From contig JAFAZF010000049.1 of assembly GCA_019239915.1 (NCBI GenBank), forward strand, positions 1-41,177: a stretch of 41,177 nucleotides of DNA. The letters run 5' to 3'. Origin of the DNA: Sphingomonadaceae bacterium. GTDB lineage: Bacteria; Pseudomonadota; Alphaproteobacteria; Sphingomonadales; Sphingomonadaceae. Of this stretch, positions 33,377-40,607 are shown in pieces. The position numbers were made by a program, and so were the translations under genes. A model generated the notes under the pieces. It saw nothing but the letters and a program-made list of their open reading frames with translations, searched no databases and was not told the origin of the DNA. The stretch's first letter is position 1. Each line of letters starts with the position of its first letter.

Positions 33377-33447
33377 AGCCTGTATCCTCGGGAAAAGTGA
33401 GACTTATCGCCTACGGCGGTCTCACTTTTCCCGAGGATACAGGCTAT
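33375..33447 (-). repeat. Perfect 29-bp inverted repeat at the tnpA start
   Basis: Bases 33375-33403 are the exact reverse complement of 33419-33447; the 15-base loop contains a further CGCC/GGCG stem. The proximal arm includes two bases of the tnpA start codon. In IS200 a 5' leader hairpin is known to block read-through transcription and ribosome access; this one is unusually long and perfect. Confidence 0.85.
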
Positions 33448-33557
33448 CGGCCGAGTCCCAGGCTGAAGCCGGCATCCGACTGAAGTCGGAGGGGTTTCTC
33501 CTTACCGAGGACTCTAAAGTCTATCCTGTTGTGGTCCTCGAGCAAGGGAGCCGCATC

Positions 33558-34475
33558 ATGTCATTCCAGAGCAATATCATCCTTGTCGCCCTCGAACTGA
33601 GCAATTCAGTGTGGCTCGTCGGCACGCGTTTGCCCGGGGCGCAGAAAAGCCGAATGCACCGCGTCACAGCGGGCGACACGGCCAATTTGCTGACGCATCT
33701 AAGCAAGCTGCAAGCCAGCCATCAGGCAATGTCGAAGGGTGCTGCGCCTACCGAGTGCCGACGCCGGACGAGGAGGACGGTAAACGTAATTCACCGTGAA
33801 CGTGAGTATCTCGTGCAGGAACGAACGCGAATAGAGAACCGGATATTGGCGCTACTCGCAACCCAAGGCATCCGCTCACGGCCGTCATTGCGAAACTGGG
33901 AACGAGATCTCGCATCGCTCGAGACCGGCGACGGTCGCAAGCTTCCGCCTTGCCTGGCCGCCGAGGTACATCGGCTGCGGCTGCGCCTTGGCCTGGTGCT
34001 CGATCTCATCCGTGAGTTGGACGCGCAACGGAATGAGATTTTGGTGTCCGCTCCAGACGACGCGATCACATCCAAGGTCACTGCGCTGCGGACGATATAC
34101 GGCGTCGGCGACAATTTTGCCGCCGTTCTGGCGCGTGAGGTTTTCTACCGCCCGTTCGGAAATCGAAAGCAGCTCGCGAGCTATGTCGGCTTGGCACCCA
34201 TGCCCCATCAGAGTGGCGAAATGGATCGGGACCGGCGTATCGGTCGCGCGGGCAATGCGCGAGCACGCAAAACGCTCGTTCAGTTGGCGTGACTTTGGCT
34301 GCGGTATCAGCCTGAAAGCGAACTCGCCGCTTGGTTCCGCGAGCGCGTTGGCACCCTCCAAGGCCGAACCCGCCGGATCGCAATTGTCGCGATGGCGCGC
34401 AAGCTACCGATAGCGCTCTGGCGTTTTACAGAAACGGGAGAGATCCCCGCCGGAAGTAAGCTCAGAGCGGTATAG
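33558..34475 (+). pseudogene. IS110-family transposase, internally deleted with a stop
   Basis: From ATG 33558 (AAGGGAG upstream) it reads NIILVALELSNSVWLVGTRL, the IS110 N-terminus, but the central RuvC-like DEDD domain is largely deleted: after HLSKLQAS the sequence jumps to a frameshifted remnant RVPTPDEEDGKR and then HREREYLVQERTRIENRILA. The C-terminal Tnp_20 domain (IYGVGDNFAAVLAREVFYRP, YVGLAPMPHQSG) is kept, with TGA at 34290-34292 where Trp is expected, then LWLRYQPESELAAWF to TAG 34473-34475. About 80-90 residues are missing, so it is inactive. Confidence 0.88.
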
Positions 34476-34511
34476 GGATCGCCACCGGGTCACCGGCGGC
34501 GAAGCGAGGAG

Positions 34512-34627
34512 CACGACCGTCTTCGTCAATGGTAAAGCCAGACTGCCGCGTGGCAGGTTGGTCGTGTTCGATCGGGGCCTTGCCTCGTGCATGAGGCATT
34601 ATGGTTGCGGGTTCCACGCCGAACCCG
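34512..34627 (+). ncRNA. Candidate IS110 bridge-RNA region (structured 3' end)
   Basis: The 284-base stretch after the transposase (34476-34759) has no gene but three stem-loops. CACGACC (34512-34518) pairs with GGTCGTG (34560-34566) around an internal loop and an inner CTGCC/GGCAG hairpin; TGCCTC pairs with GAGGCA (34581-34598); CGGGTTC pairs with GAACCCG (34608-34627). IS1111-type IS110 elements encode their target- and donor-guiding bridge RNA in this 3' position. Guide loops have not been matched to the ends. Confidence 0.4.
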
Positions 34628-34759
34628 ACCGCATGTAAGGTTACGCAGCAAAAGCTGCCGCACACTGCCGCCCCAACTCGCTTGCAGGTCAACAAATGCA
34701 GGAGATCGACGTGATGAGCGCCGCGTCGCCGTAACTTGACATTCGAACCCTCATGTAAG

Positions 34760-35256
34760 GACGAGGCCCGTGTCGGCCAGCAGACCAAGCTCACCCGGCG
34801 TTGGGCCAAGCGTGGCACCCGCCCTTCGGCACCCAAGGATCAACGCCGCTCCTCAGCATGGCTCTTCGGTGCAATCTGCCCCGCTGAAGGCAAGGCCGCC
34901 GGCATCGTCATGCCCAATGCACCAGCGAGGCGATGGGCATGCATCTCGAGGAGATCGCCTTCCACGTCGCGCCAGGCGCACATGCCGTCCTGCTGCTCGA
35001 TCAGGCCGGATGGCACGGATCAGCCGAGCTGGTCGTGCCGCCCAACATCACCCTAATGCCGCTGCCGCCGAGATGCCCGGAACTCAACCCCGTCGAGAAC
35101 CTGTGGCAGTTCATGCGCGACAACTGGCTGTCGAACCGCATCTTCACATCCTACGACGACATCGTCGACCATTGCTGCTTCGCCTGGAACGCGCTCGTCG
35201 ATCAACCATGGCGCATCATGTCCATCGGACTCCGACAGTGGGCTCATGGGTTCTGA
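34760..35256 (+). pseudogene. IS630 transposase, C-terminal catalytic part
   Basis: Resumes at the first catalytic Asp (DEARVGQQTKLTRRWAKRGT), then GAICPAEGKAAGIVMP. The frame slips at about 34916 (one A missing in CCCAA) and continues with SEAMGMHLEEIAFHVAPGAH, VLLLDQAGWH (second Asp), LPPRCPELNPVENLWQFMRD (catalytic Glu in NPVEN) to AHGF and TGA 35254-35256, close to the right terminal repeat. With the N-terminal part at 32336-32898 it makes one full-length IS630 transposase of about 350 aa. Confidence 0.88.
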
Positions 35257-35273
35257 TCAATGCGCCTTGGTAT

Positions 35274-36087
35274 TATCGGCCGGCGCCAAGACGGCCGCCC
35301 AGACCGTGGTCGCCGCACCCTGCTCCAGCGTCTTGTAGCGATACGGCGCGCGGCCGGCTTCCTCCTCGCGCCTCGACATGTCGGCGACGAACTTGGCGAG
35401 GCGCTCGGTCGTCTCGGGCGTTCGATAGCGGCCGAGTTCGGTCTGGATACCGCCGGGGTGCAACGATGTCGCGCGCACGCCCCTGTCGCGATGACGGCGA
35501 TCGAACTCCACGCCGAAGAGGATGTTCGCGGTCTTGGCATAGCCGTAGGCCGCCATCGAATCGTAGGGTGTGCGTTCGAAGTTCGGATCGTCGAGATCGA
35601 TATCCGAGAAACGGTGGCCCGAAGAGGATAGGATCACCAGCCGCCCGCCCGGCCTGATCAGGCTCGCGATGCGGTTTGCGAACAGGAAATGGCCGAGATG
35701 GTTCACGCCGAACTGCGTCTCGAAGCCGTCCTGCGTCACGCCATAGGGCGTGGTCATCACGCCGGCATTGTTGATCACGACGTCGAACGGCCGCCCGTCG
35801 CGCAGCAGATCGTCGGTCGCGGCGCGGACGCTGGCGAGCGAGGCGAGATCCATCGCCCGCACCTCGAAACTGCCATCGCCTTCCCTCGCCGCCGCTGCGA
35901 CGCCGGCAGTCGCACGCGCAGTCTTATCGAGATCGCGCGCCAGGCCGACGACATCGGCGCCGTGCGCGATCAGCGCGCGCGCCGTCTCGACGCCGAGCCC
36001 CGCCGAGACGCCGGTGATCAGGATGCGCTTTCCCTGGAGGTCGACGCCTTCCAGCACATCCTCAGTCGTGGATTTGTTACTGAACAT
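35274..36087 (-). pseudogene. 5' part of the SDR split by IS630
   Basis: From ATG 36087 (GGAGACAG upstream) this encodes the first 271 residues of an SDR of the retinol-dehydrogenase/WWOX-like group. TGVSAGLG is the cofactor motif, VINNAGVM follows, and Ser (SSSGHRFSD), Tyr and Lys (AAYGYAKTANILF) are catalytic. At 35275-35274 the frame meets the IS630 right end and, uncorrected, stops four codons later. The remaining 51 codons are at 32245-32091. The ATG overlaps the cupin stop (TGATG), so it was translated from the DUF1330-cupin-SDR operon. A truncated product might be made but lacks the C-terminal substrate-loop region. Confidence 0.92.
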
Positions 36088-36530
36088 CACTGTCTCCGTT
36101 CATGCGGGGGCAGGCCGAACGCCACGCCGACTAGAGTGCAGCCCTGCGGCCCGGCGCTCCAGCTATGCTCGAGGCCCGGTATCAGCACGCAGTCGCCGGT
36201 CCTGAGAAGTGCTTCGCCATCCTCGGTGCCGACCGTTACCTCGCTCGCCACCACCACCTGATAATCGAGCGTGCTGGTGTGCTGCAGCTCGCCGCGCTCA
36301 CCAGCAGGAAGCGAAAAGCTCACCCATCGCGCGCCGCCGGGGGCGACCGCCAAATCGGTGAAGCGCGCGTCGACCGCCCGGCGCGGAACATCCAGCTCCG
36401 GCGGGCTCGCGACGGTCTCGGCGAGGATGTTGACCGCGAGCGTGGGCGTCACCGGCGCGGGATCGGCACTGCGCTCCTCGGCAATGGTGGAGCGGCCTTC
36501 CCCGTTCACTCCGATGCGATAGATTTTCAT
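36087..36530 (-). CDS. Cupin-domain protein
   Basis: A 147-aa small-barrel protein. The cupin motifs are partly visible: WVSFSLPAGERGELQHTSTLDYQVVV corresponds to motif 1 (one His and a Tyr/Asp instead of the full metal set) and LRTGDCVLIPGLEHSWSAGP to motif 2 with its His. A metal-binding isomerase, dioxygenase or sensor role is possible, but the reduced ligand set leaves this open. Its ATG overlaps the stop of the corrected DUF1330 frame and its stop overlaps the SDR start, so the three genes are translationally coupled. Confidence 0.85.
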   Translation of the reverse strand: MKIYRIGVNGEGRSTIAEERSADPAPVTPTLAVNILAETVASPPELDVPRRAVDARFTDLAVAPGGARWVSFSLPAGERGELQHTSTLDYQVVVASEVTVGTEDGEALLRTGDCVLIPGLEHSWSAGPQGCTLVGVAFGLPPHERRQ

Positions 36531-36831
36531 GCCGGCCCCCCTCCGTACAGCCCTCGAAGATCAGGAAGGTGAAGTCGGCGCCTTTCTCGCGATGCGCCCT
36601 GGCGACCCGATAGGCCTCGCTGTGATACCAGGCCTTGGCTTCCTCGAACGAAGGGTATTCGGCGAGGATCACAGCCTCGGCAGGCGGTCCCTCGACGACC
36701 TCGCAGCGCCCGCCGAGCGCGAGAAAACGCCGTTCCGCCGGACCCGGCACATCCGCTGCCTTCTCGATGTAGCGTGCCATCTCCGTCTCGTCGAAGACGC
36801 GATGGCGGATCGCCAGGATATAGGCGACCAT
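36527..36831 (-). pseudogene. DUF1330 protein, frameshifted at the C-terminus
   Basis: A dimeric ferredoxin-like alpha+beta-barrel protein of about 101 aa. ERRFLALGGRCEVVEGPPAE, then LAEYPSFEEAKAWYHSEAYR and the terminal FTFLIFEG are the family blocks. At 36551-36553 three G (minus strand) stand where four are expected; with one more, the protein ends LYGGGPA with a TGA that overlaps the cupin ATG. As written, the frame runs on 80 residues through the cupin gene, which is implausible. GGAGGGGAGGGG precedes the ATG. Biochemical function is unknown; it is common in degradation operons. Confidence 0.82.
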
Positions 36832-36882
36832 GGCCCCTCCCCTCCGAATAGCCGACTATTTGGAAAGTGTCTTATCGGAAAA

Positions 36883-36905
36883 GACGGGAGCGCAAAACTC
36901 CCGTC
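36883..36905 (-). terminator. Rho-independent terminator after the thiolase
   Basis: GACGGGAG and CTCCCGTC form a perfect 8-bp stem with a 7-base loop; on the minus strand it is followed by TTTTCC. It lies 13 bases downstream of the thiolase stop and separates that gene from the DUF1330 operon. Confidence 0.75.
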
Positions 36906-36918
36906 GGATGCTAAGATG

Positions 36919-38070
36919 TCAGAGCCGCTCGATGATCGTGACGTTGGCCTGACCGCCCGCCTCGCACATCGTTTGCAGACCGTAGCGGCCGCGGGTGCGC
37001 TCGAGCTCGTGCAGCAGGCTCGTCATCAGCCGCGCGCCGGTCGCGCCGAGCGGATGGCCTAGTGCGATCGCGCCACCATTGGGATTCACCTTCGCCGGGT
37101 CGCCGCCGAGTTCCCGGGTCCAGGCGATCGGCACCGGCGCGAACGCCTCGTTGATCTCGACGACGTCGATATCGTCGATCTTGAGTCCGGTCTTCTCCAG
37201 CGCGCGGCGGGTCGCCGGGATCGGCGCGGAAAGCACCATGACGGGATCGTCGGCCAATACGGTCATGTGATGGATGCGCGCACGTGGCGTGAGGTTGTGC
37301 GCCTTCACCGCCGCCTTCGAGGCGACCAGCAGGCCGGCCGAGCCGTCCGAAATCTGGCTGGCGACGGCAGCGGTGATGCGACCGCCTGGACGCAGCAACT
37401 GGAGCGAGGCCATGCGCTCGGCGCTGGTGTCGGCGCGCGGCGTCTCGTCGACGGCGAAATCACCGACGGGCAGAATTTCCCTCTCGAAATGGCCGGCGCC
37501 GATGGCGGCGATCGCGCGGCGGTGGCTCTCCAGCGAATAGGCCTCCATCTGCTCGCGCGAGATGTCCCACTTCTCGGCCATCAGCTCGGCGCCGCGAAAT
37601 TGCGACACCTCCTGGTTGCCGAAGCGCGCGTACCAGCCCTCCGAGCCCTCATACTGGTCGGGCATGCCGGCCTCCCGCGCGAGCAGCACGGACGAGTTCA
37701 TCGGGATGCGGCTCATATTCTGGAGGCCGCCGGCGAGCACGAGATCCTGCACGCCGGCCATCACCGCCTGCGCCGCAAAATGCACTGCCTGCTGCGAGGA
37801 ACCGCACTGGCGATCGACCGTCACACCCGGCACATGCAGCGGCAGGCCGGCGGCCAGCCAGGCAGTGCGCGCCATGTCGTGCGCCTGCGCACCGAGCGGA
37901 TCGAGCACCCCCCAGATCACGTCGTCCACCGCCCCGGGATCGACCCCGGCGCGCTCGACCGTGCCGCGCATCACCTGCGCGGCGAGATCGATCGGATGAA
38001 TCTGCGACAGCGAGCCGTTGCGGCGCCCGGTCGCAGTGCGGGCGGCGGAGACGATGTAGGCTTCTGGCAT
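36919..38070 (-). CDS. Thiolase (acetyl-CoA acetyltransferase)
   Basis: A complete 383-aa thiolase that cleaves 3-oxoacyl-CoA with CoA, or the reverse. The acylated Cys89 is in VDRQCGSSQQAVH, the His in NEAFAPV/GHPLGATGAR region (NPNGGAIALGHPLG), and the second catalytic Cys in MCEAGGQANV. The ATG at 38070 (MPEAYIVSAARTATG) is the family start; the frame upstream is not thiolase. It probably performs the last step of the ring- or side-chain degradation in this island. It is divergent from the GST gene and ends at a strong terminator. Confidence 0.93.
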   Translation of the reverse strand: MPEAYIVSAARTATGRRNGSLSQIHPIDLAAQVMRGTVERAGVDPGAVDDVIWGVLDPLGAQAHDMARTAWLAAGLPLHVPGVTVDRQCGSSQQAVHFAAQAVMAGVQDLVLAGGLQNMSRIPMNSSVLLAREAGMPDQYEGSEGWYARFGNQEVSQFRGAELMAEKWDISREQMEAYSLESHRRAIAAIGAGHFEREILPVGDFAVDETPRADTSAERMASLQLLRPGGRITAAVASQISDGSAGLLVASKAAVKAHNLTPRARIHHMTVLADDPVMVLSAPIPATRRALEKTGLKIDDIDVVEINEAFAPVPIAWTRELGGDPAKVNPNGGAIALGHPLGATGARLMTSLLHELERTRGRYGLQTMCEAGGQANVTIIERL

Positions 38071-38200
38071 CCTTGGGCCCTTCCGATTGCGTACCGGAGA
38101 CAAGTCCGGCAAGGCATATTGCCGAGCGAGGAAATCCGCTAGACGATTTGGGCGCCCCCCACAATCGCGGATGGTGGTTGCTGCGGAGGGAGCCACTGTC

Positions 38201-39031
38201 ATGCTGGTCGTGCATCATCTCGGCATATCGCAATCGGATCGCATCGTCTGGCTGTGCGAGGAGCTCGGCATTCCCTACGAGCTCGAACGCTATGATCGCG
38301 ATCCCGTGACTAGGCTCGCTCCGCCCGCCTATCGCGCGCTGACGCCCTACGGCACGGCGCCGGTGATCGTCGACAACGAGCTCACATTGGGCGAAACGGG
38401 AGCGATCGTCGAATATCTCGTTGCCGTGCACGGCGGCGGTCGCCTCTCGATCAAGCCGGGCGAGCCGGGCTACGCCGACTATCTTCACTGGTTTCATTTC
38501 GCCAACGGCTCGATGGTGCCGGCGGCAATCAACACGATGCTCGCATCGATCGTCGAGGGAGCGGACGCGGGGCTGCTCGCCTCGATCGCCGACCGGCTCG
38601 ACCGCGCTTTCGATCATGTCGAGGCGCGCCTCGGCGATGCGCCCTGGTTTGCCGGGGACAGTTTCACCGCCGCTGACGTCATGATGGTCTTCTCGCTGAC
38701 GACGATGCGCATCTTCGTGCCGCGCGATCTCGCCCCCTACCCTGCTATCCGCGCCTATCTCCAGCGCATCGGCGCGCGCCCGGCCTACCGGCACGCGATG
38801 GCGAAGGCCGATCCCGGCTTTGACGTGCCACTGAGCTATGGGCGCTTGCGATGGCCCTCAAGGACGATCCCGCGCGCCAGCAGGCGGACGCCTATCCGCT
38901 GCGCTTTGCAACGCGCATTCTCTACAGCGACATGGATGCCTTCCGGCACCTCAACAATGGCGCCACCGGCCGCTACCTTGAGGAAGGCCGCGCCGATCTC
39001 AACATGCGCGTGTTCGGCGTCGAGTGCATGA
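38201..39031 (+). CDS. Glutathione S-transferase, reading frame runs past its natural end
   Basis: A GST with an N-terminal thioredoxin-like domain (residues 1-80: MLVVHHLGISQSDRIVWLCE, PYGTAPVIVDNELTLGETGA with the cis-Pro and the glutathione-binding E-T/S pair) and an all-helical C-terminal domain (AGDSFTAADVMMVFSL, the N-capping box). GGAGGGAG precedes the ATG. Similarity ends at about residue 213 (ADPGFDVPLS, near 38840); the last 60 residues are Arg/Ser-rich and overlap the thioesterase gene out of frame, so a one-base error probably hides the true stop. A role in glutathione conjugation, or in isomerising or cleaving an ether or epoxide, is possible. Confidence 0.85.
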   Translation: MLVVHHLGISQSDRIVWLCEELGIPYELERYDRDPVTRLAPPAYRALTPYGTAPVIVDNELTLGETGAIVEYLVAVHGGGRLSIKPGEPGYADYLHWFHFANGSMVPAAINTMLASIVEGADAGLLASIADRLDRAFDHVEARLGDAPWFAGDSFTAADVMMVFSLTTMRIFVPRDLAPYPAIRAYLQRIGARPAYRHAMAKADPGFDVPLSYGRLRWPSRTIPRASRRTPIRCALQRAFSTATWMPSGTSTMAPPAATLRKAAPISTCACSASSA

Positions 39032-39288
39032 TCGATCCGCCCGGCGGGCTGCAACTGCTCTTCGCGACGACCACCGTCGACTATGTCCGCCAGGCCCATT
39101 ATCCGGGCACCGCCGAGATCGCGAGCGGCGTCGTCCGGATCGGCGGCAGTTCCTACGTCATCGCACAGGCCGCCTTCCAGGACGGGCGGTGTTTCGCGTT
39201 GGCCGAGGCGGTCATGGTCAAGGCGATCGCCGGTCGCCCCTCATCACTCCGCGAGCAGGAGCGAGACGCCCTGCGGGGATGCTTCTGA
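38851..39288 (+). CDS. Hotdog-fold acyl-CoA thioesterase
   Basis: A 145-aa 4HBT-type protein. ILYSDMDAFRHLNNGATGRY is the hotdog signature with the acidic active-site residue just before the central helix, and TTTVDYVRQAHYPGTAEIAS forms the long beta strands. It would hydrolyse acyl-CoA to release CoA during degradation or detoxify dead-end thioesters. It follows the GST, overlapping only that gene's apparent run-on, and is followed by the luciferase-like gene after 142 bases, all on the plus strand. Confidence 0.88.
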   Translation: MALKDDPARQQADAYPLRFATRILYSDMDAFRHLNNGATGRYLEEGRADLNMRVFGVECMIDPPGGLQLLFATTTVDYVRQAHYPGTAEIASGVVRIGGSSYVIAQAAFQDGRCFALAEAVMVKAIAGRPSSLREQERDALRGCF

Positions 39289-39430
39289 AGGCGTAACGAA
39301 GCGCCGGCGAGCGTCGCGGGCGCAAGATCGCATATGGAATGATCGGAGCTCGAGGCGCGCCCGTCGCTGGTGAGGAGCGGTCGCGCCGCCTAGGGAGATG
39401 CCGGAGGATGGCCGGCGCGAAGGGGCGACG

Positions 39431-40597
39431 ATGGACAAGCTGAAGCACGGCGTCTTCGTGGCGCCGTTCCACGACATGGACCGGGATCCGACGCTCGCGA
39501 TCCAGCGCGATCTCGAGTTGATGGAGTGGCTGGACCGGCTTGGCTTCGACGAGGCTTGGATCGGCGAGCATCATTCGGCCGGCTTCGAGACGATTTCCTC
39601 GCCCGAGTTGTTCATCGCCGCCGCCGCCGAGCGTACGCGCCGCATCCGTTTCGGCACCGGCGTCGTCTCGCTGCCGTATCACAACCCGCTGATGGTCGCG
39701 AACCGCATCGTTCAACTCAATCACATGACACGCGGGCGGGTGATGTTCGGAGTCGGCCCGGGGCTGCTGGCCTCGGATGCGGTCATGCTCGGCATCGATC
39801 CCGCCGTGCAGCGCGACCGGATGGTGCAGGCGCTGGACGTGATCTTGCGTCTGTTCGCCGGCGAAGCCGTGACAGAGAAAACCGACTGGTACGAGCTGGT
39901 CGATGCCCGGCTGCATCTTCTGCCCTACAGCCGCCCCCGGCCCGAAGTGGCAGTGGCGAGCGCCGCGACGCCTTCCGGCGGGCGGGTGGCGGGGCAATAT
40001 GGGCTCAGCATGTTGTGCGTCGCTGCCGGCGTGCTCGCGGGCTTCGACGCCTTGACGACGAACTGGGATATTGCCTGTGCCGTAGCGGAGCGCGACGGTC
40101 GCGCGATGTCGCGCGACAATCTGCGCGTCGTCCTGCCGATCCACCTCGCCGAGACGCGAGAGGCCGCCGCCGCCCAGTGCCGTGAGGGCCTGACGCGCTA
40201 CATCGACTATATGAACAATAACATGCCACGCTACAAGGTGCCGGACGGGATCGACATCGTCGAATGGTGGACCGGCGGCCACTACGGCGTGATCGGCACG
40301 CCGGACGATGCGATCGCGGCGATCCGGCGGCTACTTGACCAGCAACAGGGCTTCGGCACATTCCTCGCCATGCCGACCAATTTCGCGGACTGGCCGGCCT
40401 GCCGGCGCTCGCACGAACTCTATGCCGATCATGTTATGCCGCACTTCTGGGATGCGAACCGCGCGCGGCGCGCGTCCTATAGCTGGGTCACCGCCAACCA
40501 GCAGGAGCTGGTGACCAAACGCAGTGACGCAACCCGGCGCATGTTCGACCGGCACGAAGCCGAGGAAGCGGCCCGAAAGGCGGCCGATCGAGACTGA
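39431..40597 (+). CDS. Luciferase-like flavin-dependent monooxygenase (LLM class)
   Basis: A 388-aa TIM-barrel monooxygenase of the bacterial-luciferase superfamily. MDKLKHGVFVAPFHDMDRDP begins the barrel; FDEAWIGEHHSAGFETISSP is the usual substrate/flavin segment, FGTGVVSLPYHNPLMVANRI and GRVMFGVGPGLLASDA are flavin-binding strands. It uses reduced FMN from a separate reductase, not present here. Family members in catabolic clusters perform Baeyer-Villiger-like oxidations or hydroxylations of cyclic ketones and terpenoids, which fits the SDRs nearby. A purine-rich site precedes the ATG. It converges with the hydratase gene after 10 bases. Confidence 0.92.
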   Translation: MDKLKHGVFVAPFHDMDRDPTLAIQRDLELMEWLDRLGFDEAWIGEHHSAGFETISSPELFIAAAAERTRRIRFGTGVVSLPYHNPLMVANRIVQLNHMTRGRVMFGVGPGLLASDAVMLGIDPAVQRDRMVQALDVILRLFAGEAVTEKTDWYELVDARLHLLPYSRPRPEVAVASAATPSGGRVAGQYGLSMLCVAAGVLAGFDALTTNWDIACAVAERDGRAMSRDNLRVVLPIHLAETREAAAAQCREGLTRYIDYMNNNMPRYKVPDGIDIVEWWTGGHYGVIGTPDDAIAAIRRLLDQQQGFGTFLAMPTNFADWPACRRSHELYADHVMPHFWDANRARRASYSWVTANQQELVTKRSDATRRMFDRHEAEEAARKAADRD

Positions 40598-40607
40598 CGA
40601 CCTCTTC

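Larger units (their letters stand above)
32930..33500 (-). mobile_element. IS200-type element (tnpA only)
   Basis: A Y1-transposase gene on the minus strand is flanked by small hairpins: ACCGGC-TGAC-GCCGGT (32937-32952) beyond its 3' end and CCGAC-TGAA-GTCGG (33476-33489) beyond its 5' end, the kind of terminal stem-loops TnpA recognises. No tnpB is present, as in IS200. Outer boundaries are approximate because this family makes no target duplication. Confidence 0.75.
32899..34759 (+). mobile_element. IS110-family (IS1111-like) element inside IS630
   Basis: This 1,861-bp insert separates LWWQ (ends 32898) from DEARVG (begins 34760) of the IS630 transposase. ATGAGG near the left end (32904-32909) and CCTCAT near the right end (34749-34754) form short subterminal inverted repeats, as in the IS1111 subgroup. 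It contains a decayed IS110 transposase, an IS200-type insertion in its left end and a structured 3' non-coding end. Exact boundaries are inferred from the IS630 frame. Confidence 0.75.
32248..35273 (+). mobile_element. IS630-family element, itself interrupted
   Basis: The ends TACCAATGCGC (32248 on) and TACCAAGGCGC (reverse complement of 35262-35272) are imperfect terminal repeats extending to about 14 bp. Each is flanked by TA (32246-32247 and 35274-35275; one extra base at the right end), the target duplication typical of IS630. Transposase halves lie at both sides, separated by an IS110-family insertion at 32899-34759. It interrupts an SDR gene. Confidence 0.85.

Noticed and set aside
2195-34292. 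TGA codons where Trp is expected (exchanger, IS110 transposase) as evidence for TGA recoding
   Set aside because: Many intact genes in the window end in TGA, for example the ABC permease, NodT and IS630 transposase, so the code is standard and these are substitutions.
32252-35265. CAATGCGC present at both ends of the IS630 element, first read as an 8-bp target duplication
   Set aside because: With TA as the target, the same bases become part of imperfect terminal inverted repeats, and removing the element plus one TA restores the SDR frame exactly (APADKVGG), which the 8-bp reading does not explain as well.
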